Program-made: the position numbers and the translations under genes
The notes under the pieces: generated by a model
Databases searched by the model: none
Seen by the model: only the letters and a program-made list of their open reading frames with translations
What the model was told of the DNA's origin: nothing
Shown here: piece by piece, positions 4,757-5,874 of the stretch
How the letters are laid out: every line of letters begins with the position of its first letter
How positions within the stretch are numbered: the first letter of the stretch is position 1
Source of the DNA: Collinsella sp.
GTDB lineage: Bacteria > Actinomycetota > Coriobacteriia > Coriobacteriales > Coriobacteriaceae
Reading direction: 5' to 3'
NCBI GenBank assembly: GCA_019419405.1
Contig: DYAA01000070.1
Location: 1 to 5,874, forward strand
Length of the DNA: 5,874 bases

Positions 4757-5874
4757 CTACTGCTGCTTAGGCATCAGCGGATTCTCGCGCGTGAGGAGAT
4801 TCATAAACTCCTCGCCCGTGATCGTCTCCTTCTTGTACAGATAACGAGCCAGCTCATGGAGCTTAAACTTGTTCTCCTTCAGGATCTGCAGGGCGCGATC
4901 ATGCGCGTCCTCGATCAGCTTGGCGACAATCGCGTCCACGCGCTCGGCCGTGCCGGGGGCGCAGGTGAGCGACGTATCCTGGTTGAGGTACGCGTTCTGC
5001 ACGGTACCGAGCGCCATCATGCCAAACTCGTCGGACATACCAAAACGCGTCACCATGTTGCGGGCGAGCTTGGTGGCCTGCTCGATATCGTTGGCAGCAC
5101 CAGTCGTCATCTCGCCAAAGATGAGCTCCTCGGCGGCACGTCCACCACAGTAGACGGCGAGCTTGTCCAGCACCTCATGGCGCGTGGTCAGGAAGCGCTC
5201 GTCCTCCTCGACCTGCATGGTGTAGCCAAGAGCGCCACTCGTGCGTGGCACAATGGTGATCTTGGTGACCGGCGCAGAGCCCTTCTGGCGAGCGGCAACG
5301 ATAGCATGGCCGATCTCGTGGTAGGACACCACCTGCTTCTCATGGTCGGACAGCACCGTTGATTTGCGCTGCTGGCCGGCGATGACGACCTCCACCGACT
5401 CCTCAAAATCGTCCTGCGTGGCGCGCTTGCGGCCCTCGCGAACGGCACGCAGGGCGCCCTCGTTGATGATGTTGGCCAGATCGGCACCCGAGGCACCGGG
5501 CGTGGCGCGGGCAATCGCGGTCAGGTCAATCGGCGGCTGTGTCTTCACGCTCTTGGCATGCAGCTCGAGGATGTTCTTGCGGCCAGTCAGGTCGGGCAGC
5601 TCAACGGGAATGCGGCGGTCAAAACGACCGGGGCGCAGCAGGGCGGGATCGAGGCTGTCGGGACGGTTGGTCGCAGCGAGGACGACGATGCCCTTGTGGT
5701 TATCGAAGCCGTCCATCTCGGTCAGCAGCTGGTTGAGCGTCTGCTCGCGCTCGTCGTTGCCACTAAAGCCGCCGCCATCGCGCTTCTTGCCGATGGTATC
5801 GATCTCATCGATAAAGACGATACACGGGGCCTTTTCCTTGGCCTGCTTAAACAGGTCACGAACCTTGGCGGCAC
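4757..5874 (-). CDS. ftsH: ATP-dependent zinc metalloprotease FtsH, N-terminal part outside window
   Basis: Membrane-anchored AAA+ protease that extracts and degrades misfolded membrane proteins and short-lived regulators. 371 C-terminal residues plus the stop are present. The transmembrane N-terminus and Walker A lie past the right edge. Seen in order along the minus strand: Walker B IVFIDEID (about 5825-5801); the sensor region AATNRPDSLD; the second region of homology RPGRFDRR with the arginine fingers (about 5634-5610); the AAA lid with ATPGASGADLANIINEGAL; the zinc site HEIGH (5320-5306); and TTGAANDIEQAT, whose Asp (5089-5087) is the expected third zinc ligand. The protein ends with a short tail soon after KKETITGEEF. 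The zinc motif is HEIGH where most family members have HEAGH. All catalytic residues visible are intact. The frame runs open to the edge, so Met at 5716, inside the AAA domain, is not the start. Confidence 0.97.
   Translation of the reverse strand, partial: AAKVRDLFKQAKEKAPCIVFIDEIDTIGKKRDGGGFSGNDEREQTLNQLLTEMDGFDNHKGIVVLAATNRPDSLDPALLRPGRFDRRIPVELPDLTGRKNILELHAKSVKTQPPIDLTAIARATPGASGADLANIINEGALRAVREGRKRATQDDFEESVEVVIAGQQRKSTVLSDHEKQVVSYHEIGHAIVAARQKGSAPVTKITIVPRTSGALGYTMQVEEDERFLTTRHEVLDKLAVYCGGRAAEELIFGEMTTGAANDIEQATKLARNMVTRFGMSDEFGMMALGTVQNAYLNQDTSLTCAPGTAERVDAIVAKLIEDAHDRALQILKENKFKLHELARYLYKKETITGEEFMNLLTRENPLMPKQQ

Noticed and set aside
4856..5362. Plus-strand frame of 168 codons opposite ftsH
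   Set aside because: Antisense shadow of the FtsH protease domain.
1..5874. CRISPR array, tRNA/rRNA genes, insertion sequences, defence or phage genes
   Set aside because: I saw no regularly spaced repeats, no tRNA-like folds, no transposase motifs and no phage-like genes; all long stretches are accounted for by housekeeping genes and the ileS leader.

Overview
The window looks like an ordinary core chromosomal segment of a high-GC anaerobic gut actinobacterium. Protein sequence style and GC-biased codon use suggest Coriobacteriia, probably Collinsella or a close relative. That assignment is recalled similarity, not a search. I see no mobile element, CRISPR array, rRNA or tRNA gene, or phage signature.

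Layout. (1) Positions 1-2600, minus strand: most of ileS (isoleucyl-tRNA synthetase), cut by the left window edge before its C-terminus. (2) Positions 2601-3086: a divergent intergenic region. Its minus strand carries the ileS leader: a promoter, then a T-box riboswitch with Stem I, an AUC (Ile) specifier, Stem II, an antiterminator with the tRNA-end-binding UGGU and an overlapping intrinsic terminator, then the ileS RBS and a GTG start. Its plus strand carries a weakly supported promoter and the RBS of the next gene. (3) Positions 3087-4169, plus strand: a group III iron-containing (GldA/HcxA-like) alcohol dehydrogenase. (4) Positions 4179-4221: a perfect hairpin terminator between convergent genes, with an unusual loop-proximal sequence. 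(5) Positions 4220-4675, minus strand: a small DUF523/TudS-like iron-sulfur protein. (6) Positions 4693-4730: a second perfect hairpin, between ftsH and the DUF523 gene. (7) Positions 4757-5874, minus strand: the C-terminal half of the membrane protease FtsH, cut by the right edge.

How the parts work together. The ileS leader senses uncharged tRNA-Ile and controls read-through into ileS, a closed feedback loop on isoleucine charging. The dehydrogenase appears to be its own transcription unit. The DUF523 gene lies directly downstream of ftsH on the same strand, but a terminator-like hairpin lies between them. It may therefore be expressed by partial read-through or from a promoter I could not identify.

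The most notable items are the ileS T-box, whose antiterminator bulge departs from the near-universal T-box sequence, and the REP-like GGGGACAGTCACC element inside the convergent terminator. The active-site differences in the dehydrogenase also deserve a look. I found no clear new biological system here.
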